64,000 bases of DNA from Enterococcus columbae DSM 7374 = ATCC 51263 (lineage in GTDB: Bacteria; Bacillota; Bacilli; Lactobacillales; Enterococcaceae), in the NCBI RefSeq assembly GCF_000406925.1, contig NZ_KE136347.1, forward strand, positions 410,025-474,024. The letters are read 5' to 3'. The notes beneath the pieces are model-generated. The model had not been told where the DNA came from and searched no databases. It saw only the letters and a list, made by a program, of their open reading frames with translations. Of the stretch, positions 19,342-27,162 are shown piece by piece (positions within the stretch are counted from its first letter, which is position 1; each line of letters opens with the position of its first letter). The translations under genes were made by a program, and so were the position numbers.

Positions 19342-20013
19342 ATGAACCCAGAGATCTCTTTATCAAAAGGTTTAAATCGTTTTTATGCAAAGGTATATGC
19401 TATTTTTGGTGTAGGTTTAGCGATTAGTGCGCTATCAGCTTACCTATGTTCAACCGTATTTTTAAATCAATTTTTAAATACGATGAACAATATGACTTTT
19501 ATGTTCTTATGGATTTTTGAAATTGTATTAGTCTTGGTAATGGGACGACAAGCATTTAAAAATCCAGCATTGACGCTAGCTGGTTTTTTAGTCTATTCCT
19601 TATTAAATGGAGTAACCTTGACTGTTACCTTATTAACATATGATTTTGGTACGGTAACAACCGCTTTTATAAGTAGTGCAGCGACTTTTCTTTCAATGGC
19701 TGCCATCGGTGTATTTGTTAAGAGAGATTTATCGGTAGTTGGCCGAACAGCGATGTCATTTTTAATCGGTGTCTTAATCTTAATGATTGTCAATATGTTC
19801 ATGGCAAGTAGTACGCTAGATTACTTTATCTCATTTGTGTTGATTTTAATTTTTAGTGGCCTAACCGCTTATGATAATCAACGTATTCGTACATTGTATT
19901 TTGAGCATCAAGCAGAAAACGATTTTGGTTTAGCTAGCTTCATGGCTTTACAATTGTATTTAGATTTTATTAACTTATTCTTGGCATTTGTTCGTATCTT
20001 TGCCAGAGATTAG
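19342..20013 (+). CDS. Bax inhibitor-1/YccA family membrane protein
   Basis: The 223-residue protein has about seven transmembrane helices and the BI-1 family pattern: an N-terminal YAKVYAIFGVGLAISALSAY segment and a late SGLTAYDNQRIRTLY segment with conserved aspartate. Bacterial members such as YetJ are pH-sensitive calcium leak channels. The ATG follows GTGGTTAG. A terminator lies 12 bases after the stop. Confidence 0.88.
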   Translation: MNPEISLSKGLNRFYAKVYAIFGVGLAISALSAYLCSTVFLNQFLNTMNNMTFMFLWIFEIVLVLVMGRQAFKNPALTLAGFLVYSLLNGVTLTVTLLTYDFGTVTTAFISSAATFLSMAAIGVFVKRDLSVVGRTAMSFLIGVLILMIVNMFMASSTLDYFISFVLILIFSGLTAYDNQRIRTLYFEHQAENDFGLASFMALQLYLDFINLFLAFVRIFARD

Positions 20014-20024
20014 TCTATTTAACA

Positions 20025-20066
20025 GCGGTGATTTATCCTGATTTTAGGATAAGTCATCGCTTTTTT
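20025..20066 (+). terminator. Terminator after the BI-1 gene
   Basis: GCGGTGATTTATCCT pairs with AGGATAAGTCATCGC, followed by six T. Its core recurs at 21342-21387. Confidence 0.9.
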
Positions 20067-20178
20067 GGTATAATAGCTAGCTTAGGAAATTTATATCATG
20101 ATATAATTTGATTAAAAGCAAGCGTTTCAAAATATTTTCAGTTCGTGTTTAGTCAGCTAATAGGAAAAGATGATTACG

Positions 20179-20465
20179 ATGGTGAAAAAGCTTCAATTAT
20201 TCTGAGCTTTGTTATTCATGTTATAACTTTTTGTAGGACGTAGTCAGAATAAAACAAGTCCAATCAATGAAAATCCAACTGTCTATATTGGAGATAATTC
20301 AAAAGTAGCAGCTATAGCCAATCGCTTGCCTATCCTAAAGGCGTTTCATATCACTCAATTGAAATCCAGTCTAAGAAAGAACCCTGTGAATTGAAGGTGT
20401 TTTTGGATAGTAACGCTAAAAAGCTAGCTAACTTACAGAAATGTGTAGCCAAAGCCTTTAATTAA
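20179..20465 (+). pseudogene. Decayed lipoprotein gene (DUF4825-like)
   Basis: Reading from ATG 20179 gives MVKKLQLF, a TGA stop (20203), ALLFML, a TAA stop (20224), then LFVGRSQNKTSP and NPTVYIGDNSKVAAIANRLP. A one-base loss near 20330 shifts the frame, after which KGVSYHSIEIQSKKEPCELK and LKVFLDSNAKKL continue to a TAA at 20463-20465. The start looks like a signal peptide with lipobox LFVGC whose cysteine codon is now CGT (20239). Two stops, one frameshift and the lost cysteine mark it as dead. The YIGDNSKV and IEIQSKKEP parts resemble DUF4825 lipoproteins of Firmicutes; that family call is tentative. Confidence 0.75.
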
Positions 20466-20644
20466 AGAAGGATAGCCCTGTTTTGGGGTGTCTAAAGGAT
20501 TAAAAATAGAAAAAATAGCATTTGCAACCTTAAATTGCCTAGATGCAAAAGTATGTTGATGGAAAGAGAGAGCATTTGATGCTAGCAACAGAGAAAATTT
20601 TGATCGTATTTTCGTGCTAGCTAAAAATTGTGAGGAAAATTTAT
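20466..20644. other. Intergenic stretch after the pseudogene
   Basis: No open frame or clear signal is seen apart from the GAGG ribosome site of the acetyltransferase at its end. It may be further decayed coding sequence. Confidence 0.4.
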
Positions 20645-21208
20645 ATGAGAGAAAATGAAACTTGCCAAATTGCAACAGAGAGATTAATTTTGAGAAGATG
20701 GACCCAAGAGGATGCAGAAAGCTTGTTTACCTATGCCCAAAATCCCAATGTTGGATTGATTGCTGGCTGGCCCCCAGTTCAAAATATTGAGCAGAGTAGA
20801 GAAGTGATTACGAATGTTTTTGGTGGAGCTGAGTGCTATGCAATCTGTGAAAAAGAAAATAATCGGGCAATTGGGGCGATTGAATTGAAATTAAATGGAC
20901 ATACAGATATGACTGAAAGCGATGATGAATGTGAATTAGGCTATTGGTTAGGCGAGCCGTTTTGGGGGAGAGGATATGTGCCTGAAGCTGCAAACGCCCT
21001 TTTACAAAGAGCTTTTGAAAAATTAGGAATGGAAACAATTTGGTGTGGGTACTATGATGGAAACGAGAAGTCAAAAAGAGTTCAGCAGAAGCTTGGTTTT
21101 AGGTATCATCATACCTGTAATCAGGTGTCAGTCCCCTTACTCAACGAGATTAGAATAGGGCACACGAATATTTTGACAAAGGAAGATTGGGCAAATAGGT
21201 TGCGTTAA
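20645..21208 (+). CDS. GNAT N-acetyltransferase (RimJ/RimL type)
   Basis: The 187-residue protein has the RimJ/RimL-like start ATERLILRRWTQEDAESLF, the acetyl-CoA region ELGYWLGEPFWGRGYVPEA and the C-terminal NEKSKRVQQKLGFRY. Such enzymes acetylate protein N-termini or small amines; the substrate here is unknown. The ATG at 20645 has GAGG 9 bases upstream; an in-frame GTG at 20630 is less likely. Confidence 0.88.
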   Translation: MRENETCQIATERLILRRWTQEDAESLFTYAQNPNVGLIAGWPPVQNIEQSREVITNVFGGAECYAICEKENNRAIGAIELKLNGHTDMTESDDECELGYWLGEPFWGRGYVPEAANALLQRAFEKLGMETIWCGYYDGNEKSKRVQQKLGFRYHHTCNQVSVPLLNEIRIGHTNILTKEDWANRLR

Positions 21209-21341
21209 GCGAGGCGCTTTCGAGGCGATTGATAAAAATGGCAGATAGCGAATGATTATAGGAAACGTATCGCCGAATAAATCGTTTTTTTGCCTTATAT
21301 CATAAAGGTTGCAGATGAACGATTGATATGAGTGAATCAAT

Positions 21342-21387
21342 AAAAAAGTGGTGATTTATCCTAATTTCAGGATAAACCACCACTTTT
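21342..21387. terminator. Bidirectional terminator between GNAT gene and ppdK
   Basis: AGTGGTGATTTATCCT pairs with AGGATAAACCACCACT; A-rich and T-rich flanks on both sides let it serve both convergent genes. Confidence 0.85.
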
Positions 21388-21392
21388 GGTGT

Positions 21393-24005
21393 TTAGTTTA
21401 GTCTAGCTTTGGCTGCGGCTAAGCGTGCGCAAGGAATTCGATAAGGGGAGCAAGACACATAGTCTACACCGATTTGTTGTAAAAAGAAGATAGAGTCAGG
21501 ATCTCCGCCGACCTCGCCACAAACACCGATTGTCTTTTGCTTAGCAATACTTCTAATATGTTGAATAGCGATTTGCATTAATTTTCCTACACCGTCACAA
21601 TCTAGCTTTTGGAATGGATCAAAGGTTAGGATTGCTTTTTCATGGTAAAAATGAATAAATTTAGCAATATCATCTCTAGAAAACCCATATGTCATCTGGG
21701 TTAAATCATTGGTTCCAAAGCTAAAGAAATCAGCGTATGGCGTGAGTGTGTCGGCTTTGAGGCAGGCTCGTGGCAATTCAAGCATGGTACCGATTTGATA
21801 TTCAAATGGCTGGATATGATTTTCAGCAAATATTTTATGAATAGTTGCTTCAATTTGTTGGCGAATATAGCTTAGCTCATTTGCTTCTGCAATTAATGGA
21901 ATCATGATTTCTGGAACGATATTGATTCCGGATTTTCTTAGTGTAATCACGCTATTAAAGATGGCACGAACCTGCATTTGATAAATCTCTGGATGCGAGA
22001 TTGCTAAGCGGCAGCCGCGGTGACCAAGCATGGGATTTTTTTCTTGTAATTTGGCTATTTTTTGTTTTAAGTATGCTATATCAACTGCTAAATCTTGGGC
22101 TAATTCTTCTAATTCATGTGCTGTATTTGGTAAAAATTCGTGTAGTGGTGGATCAAGCAAGCGAATAATCATTGGTTTGTCCTGTACTAATTGATACATT
22201 TGTTTAAAATCTGCTTCTTGATAATGCTGCAATTTAGCTAAAGCTTTATTTCTTTCGTCAAAATTATCGGCAAGAATCAGCTTGCGCATGGTTAAAATCC
22301 GGTTTTTATTGAAAAACATATGCTCAGTTCTTGCTAGTCCAATTCCAGTGGCGTTAAAGTCCAATGCATTTTGAATATCTTGAGGGGTTTCGGCGTTTGC
22401 TCGTACCTTCACTGTAGCAATTTCATCAGCCCATAATAAAATTTGTGACAGTATTTGGTCGTGATTGACCATGGTACAAGGCAGCTCACCTTGGTAAATT
22501 AAACCTGTGGTACCATCTACAGAGATTATATCGCCTTGTTTTAAGATTAAGTCTCCACATTGCACGGTTTTTGTCTGTTCATCGATATGCAAGGCTTCAC
22601 AGCCAGTAACACAGCACATGCCCATCCCTCTAGCCACCACAGCGGCGTGAGAGGTCATACCACCATGACTGGTTACAATTGCTTGACTAGCAATCATGCC
22701 TTCAATATCTTCAGGCGAGGTTTCCTCTCTAAGTAAAATGACCTTATGCCCTAAGCTAGCTAGTTGTTGGGCCTCTTTGGCAGTAAAGGTGATGATGCCA
22801 CTAGCTGCACCTGGACTAGCGGGTAGACCTTTAGCGAAGGCTTGTGTTTTATTGAGGGCGTTTGCTTCAAAGGTTGGGTGAAGGAGCTGTTCTAAATCAT
22901 CCACCTTGATTCGTCGAAGGGCTTCTTTTTTATCAATCATCTGCTCCTGAACCAAATCATAACAAATCTGAATTTGCGCTTTTGCTGTTCGTTTCCCATT
23001 TCTTGTTTGTAATAGGTATAACTTGCCTTCTTCAATAGTAAATTCTATATCCTGCATATCACGATAATGCTTTTCTAATAATTGGGTATAGTGTAATAAT
23101 TCTTGATAGGCTTTTGGCAGCTGAGTTTGTAGATGATGGATGTTTTCAGGAGTCCGAATCCCAGCTACTACATCCTCACCTTGTGCATTTAATAAATATT
23201 CGCCAAATAGGCCTTTTTCACCAGTTGCTGGATTTCTAGTAAAGACGACACCAGTAGCACTAGTTAATCCACTATTCCCAAAGACCATCTCCTGTACATT
23301 CACCGCGCTACCTAATGTATCACTGATTTTGTGCAATTGACGGTATACCTTAGCTCTTTGGTTATTCCAAGATTGAAAAACTGCTTTGATGGCAGCAAAT
23401 AATTGATCAACAGGATCTTGTGGAAATTGTAATCCTTGTTTTTGATAAATGGCTTTAAATTGTTCGATGACGACTTGATGCTGCTGCAAAGAAAATTGCT
23501 GACAAGTTTGTTGAAAATCGTCCTCCGCCTTTTTTAGTAGTAGATTGAAATTTTCTTTAGGAATGTGATAAACGACATCGGCAAACATTTGTAATAATCT
23601 GCGATAACAATCAAAAGCAAAGGCAAGATTCGTCTTTTTGGCTAGTAATAACACACGTGCATCATTTAAGCCCAAATTTAAAATGGTATCCATCATACCA
23701 GGCATTGAAAAGGGCGCACCACTACGTACAGATACGAGTAATAAATTTTCATCTGTGCTTTGTTTAAAGTTTTTCTGCGTAAGTTCCTCCAACGCTGCAA
23801 CCGCTTTTAAAACTTGGTTACTTAAAACCTGTTCAAAAAAGTTTGGATCTTTAAGGTAGACCATACAGCTTTGAGTAGTAATGGTAAAGCCTTTGGGTAT
23901 AGGTAATCCAATTTGTGTCATAATCGCTAAATTTGCACCTTTTCCTCCAAGGATAAATGGGTCTGGAGCTGCGGCTTCTTGAAAAAAGTAGATGTTTCTT
24001 TGCAT
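21393..24005 (-). CDS. ppdK: Pyruvate, phosphate dikinase
   Basis: The 870-residue enzyme interconverts pyruvate, ATP and phosphate with phosphoenolpyruvate, AMP and pyrophosphate. It has the N-terminal ATP-grasp domain (LGGKGANLA start), the central swivelling phosphohistidine domain with GGMTSHAAVVARGMG (the histidine in TSHAA), and the C-terminal PEP-binding barrel ending in the GVCGEVGGD cysteine loop. Length is normal. GCCTCCT on the + strand at 24012-24018 is its ribosome site. A ppdK regulatory kinase gene is not adjacent. It may allow gluconeogenic PEP formation from pyruvate, made in quantity by uronate breakdown; that link is inference. Confidence 0.96.
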   Translation of the reverse strand: MQRNIYFFQEAAAPDPFILGGKGANLAIMTQIGLPIPKGFTITTQSCMVYLKDPNFFEQVLSNQVLKAVAALEELTQKNFKQSTDENLLLVSVRSGAPFSMPGMMDTILNLGLNDARVLLLAKKTNLAFAFDCYRRLLQMFADVVYHIPKENFNLLLKKAEDDFQQTCQQFSLQQHQVVIEQFKAIYQKQGLQFPQDPVDQLFAAIKAVFQSWNNQRAKVYRQLHKISDTLGSAVNVQEMVFGNSGLTSATGVVFTRNPATGEKGLFGEYLLNAQGEDVVAGIRTPENIHHLQTQLPKAYQELLHYTQLLEKHYRDMQDIEFTIEEGKLYLLQTRNGKRTAKAQIQICYDLVQEQMIDKKEALRRIKVDDLEQLLHPTFEANALNKTQAFAKGLPASPGAASGIITFTAKEAQQLASLGHKVILLREETSPEDIEGMIASQAIVTSHGGMTSHAAVVARGMGMCCVTGCEALHIDEQTKTVQCGDLILKQGDIISVDGTTGLIYQGELPCTMVNHDQILSQILLWADEIATVKVRANAETPQDIQNALDFNATGIGLARTEHMFFNKNRILTMRKLILADNFDERNKALAKLQHYQEADFKQMYQLVQDKPMIIRLLDPPLHEFLPNTAHELEELAQDLAVDIAYLKQKIAKLQEKNPMLGHRGCRLAISHPEIYQMQVRAIFNSVITLRKSGINIVPEIMIPLIAEANELSYIRQQIEATIHKIFAENHIQPFEYQIGTMLELPRACLKADTLTPYADFFSFGTNDLTQMTYGFSRDDIAKFIHFYHEKAILTFDPFQKLDCDGVGKLMQIAIQHIRSIAKQKTIGVCGEVGGDPDSIFFLQQIGVDYVSCSPYRIPCARLAAAKARLN

Positions 24006-24055
24006 AAATAAGCCTCCTGATCAATTTAATATGATACATATATAACTTGAATATT

Positions 24056-24084
24056 ATCATATACTTGTTTATTTAACTTGTCAA
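24056..24084 (-). promoter_or_regulatory. ppdK promoter
   Basis: On the - strand TTGACA (24084-24079), 17 bases, and TATGAT (24061-24056) form a near-consensus promoter 50 bases from the start. Confidence 0.8.
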
Positions 24085-24207
24085 ACCATTTTTTTACACT
24101 AAATGTGATGAATAAATTAGGAAGTGTGTTTGAACTATCAATTGATTTTACTAAAAAATAGGATTATATTAGAAAGGTAATTATTACAAGCTTAAAGGGG
24201 AAAGAAG

Positions 24208-24726
24208 ATGCAGCACTCAACGAAAGATGAATTAGAAAAGGCATTAAAGGCACTATTATTAAAGAAACCTTTAGATAAAATAACTATTACTGATTTGACC
24301 AATCATTGTGGGATTAGTCGGATGGCCTTTTATTATCATTTTAAGGATATTTATGATTTAGTTGAATGGGCTTGCCTTGAGGATGCCAAAAAAGCACTAA
24401 ACAATCGTAAAACGAAAGAAACTTGGCAGGAAGGCTTTTTAGATATTTTTGAGGCGGTTTATGAGAATAAGCCGTTTATTATGAATGCTTATCATGTTAT
24501 AAAAAGAGAACAAATTGAGAATTTTCTTTATGCTTGTACATTTGATTTGTTATTAAATGTCGTAGAGCAGCAGTCACAAGATAAATATATCACCACTGAG
24601 AATAAAATTTTTATTGCGCAGTTTTATAAATACGGTTTTGTGGGACTAATGCTCGATTGGATTAAAAATGGGATGCAGGATGATTATCATTTAATTGTCG
24701 AAAAGCTGGCGATAGACCAGATGTGA
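24208..24726 (+). CDS. TetR-family regulator with altered C-terminus
   Basis: The 172-residue protein has an N-terminal TetR helix-turn-helix (about 5-50; ITDLTNHCGISRMAFYYHFK) and a TetR_C_8-like ligand domain ending in GLMLDWIKNGMQDDYHLIVEKL. The last residues, about AIDQM, are read from DNA that in another frame encodes oleate hydratase (GDRPDVIPDG), so the natural end has been replaced by a deletion junction near 24700-24711. TetR genes often control a neighbouring oleate hydratase. It may still fold, but its target gene is destroyed. An AAAGGGGAAAG ribosome site precedes the ATG. Confidence 0.82.
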   Translation: MQHSTKDELEKALKALLLKKPLDKITITDLTNHCGISRMAFYYHFKDIYDLVEWACLEDAKKALNNRKTKETWQEGFLDIFEAVYENKPFIMNAYHVIKREQIENFLYACTFDLLLNVVEQQSQDKYITTENKIFIAQFYKYGFVGLMLDWIKNGMQDDYHLIVEKLAIDQM

Positions 24727-25052
24727 TTCCAGATGGTTGTGTTAATTTCGCTTTTTTAGGTCAATTTGCGCAAACACCAAGGGATACAATTTTTACAACT
24801 GAATATTCAGTCCGAACAGCGATGGAAGCAGTGTATGGTTTGTTTACTATCGATCGAGCAGTTCCAGAAGTATGGGCGAGTGTTTATGATGTTCGTGCTT
24901 TACTAGATAGCAGTGTTCGTTTAATGGATGGCAAATCACCATTGGATATTGAATTGCCTTACCATCTAGATGTCATTAAAAAACCACTAATTAAAAAAAT
25001 ACAAGGAACGATTTTAGAAGATTTACTAGTGAACTACTCACCACTTCGCTAA
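24705..25052 (+). pseudogene. Oleate hydratase remnant (C-terminal ~110 residues)
   Basis: The frame reads AGDRPDVIPDGC, FAFLGQFAQTPRDTIFTTEY, SVRTAMEAVYGLF and IDRAVPEVWASVYDVRALL, which matches the C-terminal part of fatty acid double-bond hydratases (myosin-cross-reactive antigen family). The family is about 560-590 residues, so some 450 residues including the FAD-binding region are gone. The 3' end is also lost: after LLVNY the frame enters the right end of the insertion element and stops at 25052. A GTG at 24723 could start a short peptide but no function is expected. Confidence 0.8.
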
Positions 25053-25080
25053 ACCTAACGGTTCTTAACGCTTGAAGTGG
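25041..25080. repeat. IS right-end hairpin
   Basis: CCACTTC (25041-25047) pairs with GAAGTGG (25074-25080), with an inner AACC/GGTT hairpin. It is the expected TnpA recognition structure at the right end. Confidence 0.7.
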
Positions 25081-25157
25081 GAGCTTCTTGGGAATAGAGC
25101 ATACTTGATAGCTTATTTCTTCACTAACAGCGGTTTCTCTTATTTACCAAGCTATCC

Positions 25158-25179
25158 CCGTAGTTCCTACGGTTTTTTT
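25158..25179 (+). terminator. Terminator inside the IS right end
   Basis: CCGTAG-TTC-CTACGG followed by seven T on the + strand. It would block transcription entering from outside; on the - strand it is part of the guide RNA fold. Confidence 0.65.
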
Positions 25180-25187
25180 GATTGTGC

Positions 25188-26330
25188 CTAAGCTGAAGTT
25201 TGTATTCTTAGACCTTCAATCAATATATTGATACTAGCGTTGATATCACGGTCATGATGAGTATGACAAATAGGGCAAGTCCATTCTCGAATATCGAGCG
25301 ATTTCTTGCCATCTTTATGTCCGCACTCTGAACAAATCTGACTAGACGGAAACCACGTATCCACTTTGATGATTTCACGTCCATACCAGTCCGCTTTGTA
25401 TTGCAACTTAGCCACAAAGCTAGACCAAGATACATCAGAAATACTTCTTGCTAATTTATGATTACGCAACATACCTTTTACGTTTAAGTCTTCAATACAG
25501 ATAATATCGTGATTTTTGATAATTTCTGTACTTAACTTATTCAGAAAATCAGTACGTTGATTCATTACTTTTTCATGCAATCTAGCTACTTTGCGTTTTT
25601 GTTTTTGGTAATTTTTAGCTTCAGATAAAGGGATACCTTTTTTCTTAGCTAATAAGGCACGTCTAGACAACTTACGTTGTTCACGTTTAAGCTTTTTCTC
25701 CATTTTTGAAGTGAATTTATTATTATCAATTTTTTGTCCATCTGAAAGAATCGCAAAGTCTGTAATACCTAAGTCAATACCAATGGCAGAATTGGTTTTA
25801 GGTAACTCGCTAATTTCTTCTTTACATAACAAAGAAATATAGTATTTACCGCTAGAATGGCGTGATATTGTAGCAGATTTAATCATCCCTTTTGGTTGTC
25901 TATGAAGCTTAATTCTTACTAATGATTTCAATTTAGGAACTTTTATGAATTTACTATCAATCAAAGCAACTGTACCATTTTGATTATTCGTTGTATAACT
26001 CTGAACAGGATTTTTCTTACTTTTGAAACGTGGAAAGCCAACAGATTTATCCCGAAAAAAATTCTTGTATGCTTTATCTAAATGAAGTTGGGCATTGGCC
26101 AAAGCGAGGCTATCGACTTCTTTCAGAAATGGAAATTCTTTCTTATATTTAGCCGGTGTTGGAAAAGTCATTTTTTTAGAAGGATCATTTTTAACTTCTT
26201 CATATGCTTTTTTTCGGTCATTAAGCATTAGATTGTAGACCTTACGAACGCAGCCGAAAGTTTTGGCAAAGAAGATTTCTTGTTCCTCTGTTGGATAGAT
26301 TCTGAATTTGTACGCTTTTAGTCGTTCCAC
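25188..26330 (-). CDS. tnpB: TnpB, RNA-guided nuclease (IS200/IS605)
   Basis: About 380 residues. The split RuvC site is intact: the aspartate in GIDLGITDF, the glutamate in [10 protein letters not shown], and HHDRDINAS at the end, with a CSECGH/CPICH zinc ribbon between. The N-terminal [13 protein letters not shown] is typical. TnpB cuts the empty donor site under guidance of the right-end RNA and so favours retention of the element. The GTG at 26330 has AGGTGA five bases upstream; an earlier GTG at 26339 overlaps that site. The gene follows tnpA by a few bases. Confidence 0.9.
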   Translation of the reverse strand: MERLKAYKFRIYPTEEQEIFFAKTFGCVRKVYNLMLNDRKKAYEEVKNDPSKKMTFPTPAKYKKEFPFLKEVDSLALANAQLHLDKAYKNFFRDKSVGFPRFKSKKNPVQSYTTNNQNGTVALIDSKFIKVPKLKSLVRIKLHRQPKGMIKSATISRHSSGKYYISLLCKEEISELPKTNSAIGIDLGITDFAILSDGQKIDNNKFTSKMEKKLKREQRKLSRRALLAKKKGIPLSEAKNYQKQKRKVARLHEKVMNQRTDFLNKLSTEIIKNHDIICIEDLNVKGMLRNHKLARSISDVSWSSFVAKLQYKADWYGREIIKVDTWFPSSQICSECGHKDGKKSLDIREWTCPICHTHHDRDINASINILIEGLRIQTSA

Positions 26331-26346
26331 AAAGTTCACCTGCTTT

Positions 26347-26751
26347 CTATTTATGATTGTTTCCTTGATTTTGGATGTATTTCTTTATCACATCAATTGG
26401 TGCTCCACCAGTCGTCAACAGACAAAAACTTTTAGACCAAAACATTTCTTTCCAAAGAAACTGTTTGACTCTTGGAAAATCACGTTTTATCAATCTTGAA
26501 CTAGCGCTTTTATAGGCGTTGATGAATTTTGTCAATTCTGTTTTAGGATGAGCTTTGAACATAATATGAACGTGGTCTTTATCATGATTCCACTCCACTA
26601 AAGTAATGTGATACGATTCTGAAATTCTTTCAAAAGTAGCTTTAGCATAATCAGATATTTCATCATCAATCACTTGTCTACGGTATTTCGTTACTAAAAT
26701 AAGATGGTAATAAAGAAGAAAGACTGAATGTTTATTTGTATCTAATTCCAT
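26347..26751 (-). CDS. tnpA: TnpA, Y1 HUH transposase (IS200/IS605)
   Basis: The 134-residue protein has the HUH motif HVHIMF and the catalytic tyrosine in IKKYIQNQ. Length and the [12 protein letters not shown] start are normal for IS200-type transposases. It cuts and joins single-stranded ends at the subterminal hairpins. It appears complete, so the element may still move. Confidence 0.93.
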   Translation of the reverse strand: MELDTNKHSVFLLYYHLILVTKYRRQVIDDEISDYAKATFERISESYHITLVEWNHDKDHVHIMFKAHPKTELTKFINAYKSASSRLIKRDFPRVKQFLWKEMFWSKSFCLLTTGGAPIDVIKKYIQNQGNNHK

Positions 26752-26873
26752 TTTATATCAACTCATTTCTAATACAGACTGATTATAACATAGAACGAAA
26801 TAAAAAGACAATATACTGTATTGTCGGTCTTCGAGTTACCAACAGTAACCCTCATACCGAATGGCATTCATCA

Positions 26874-26892
26874 CCCACCTATAGAGGATGGG
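26874..26892. repeat. IS left-end hairpin
   Basis: CCCACCT, loop ATAG, AGGATGGG: a stem with one bulged base, the usual left-end TnpA site. Confidence 0.65.
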
Positions 26893-26905
26893 CGACTTCT
26901 GCCTG

Positions 26906-27084
26906 AATTAAGTTAAAATATGGGGTATTAAGAAAAGATAGGCTATCAGATAAATAGGTGCGTAATCAAAAATATCGTTTTGTCATTTAACGATGAAATG
27001 TAGGGCTAGGAAGATAGCTTTAAAAACAGGAAGTTTCTCGTTGAATGTATTTTATAAAACAATGGTTAACCTTGTTGATGAATG
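26906..27084. other. Intergenic stretch downstream of the IS
   Basis: No gene is seen. GAATTAAGTTAA at its left edge could supply the lost end (Glu-Leu-Ser-stop) of the interrupted oleate hydratase frame, but this is speculative. Confidence 0.3.
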
Positions 27085-27126
27085 AAAAAGCAGAGGTAGA
27101 AGACAATTTTCTATCTCTGCTTTTGT
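27085..27126. terminator. Terminator of the CprABC-RK-like operon
   Basis: AAAAGCAGAGGTAGAA pairs with TTTTCTATCTCTGCTTTT; with A and T tracts at both ends it works in either direction. The histidine kinase gene ends 37 bases away. Confidence 0.85.
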
Positions 27127-27162
27127 TGAATTATACTAATTAAATGGTCAAATTAGCTAGGT

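Larger units (their letters stand above)
25041..25250 (-). ncRNA. Putative TnpB guide RNA (omega RNA/reRNA)
   Basis: In IS605-type elements the 3' part of tnpB and the right end encode a structured RNA that guides TnpB, with the guide read from flanking DNA. The matching region here has stems CCGTAG/CTACGG (25158-25172) and the right-end hairpin. The guide would be the flank beyond about 25040, which is oleate hydratase DNA. Limits are inferred from the family. Confidence 0.45.
25037..26905 (-). mobile_element. IS200/IS605-family insertion element
   Basis: The element carries tnpA then tnpB on the - strand, with a left-end hairpin at 26874-26892 and a right-end hairpin at 25041-25080. It lacks terminal inverted repeats, as expected for this single-strand transposing family. 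Outer limits are estimated from the hairpins and from the break in the oleate hydratase frame near 25037; the exact ends are not proven. Confidence 0.75.

Noticed and set aside
20101-20135. Catabolite-repression (cre) site around AAGCAAGCGTTTCA
   Set aside because: It does not keep the central CG and flanking positions of the cre consensus on either strand.
20433-20675. 80-codon - strand open frame in the gap before the acetyltransferase gene
   Set aside because: It overlaps the end of the lipoprotein pseudogene and the acetyltransferase start, with no ribosome site.
22696-23859. Several + strand open frames inside ppdK
   Set aside because: They are antisense to conserved ppdK motifs and have no ribosome sites.
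26308-26499. Short + strand open frame across the tnpA/tnpB junction
   Set aside because: It is antisense to tnpA and has no recognisable domain.
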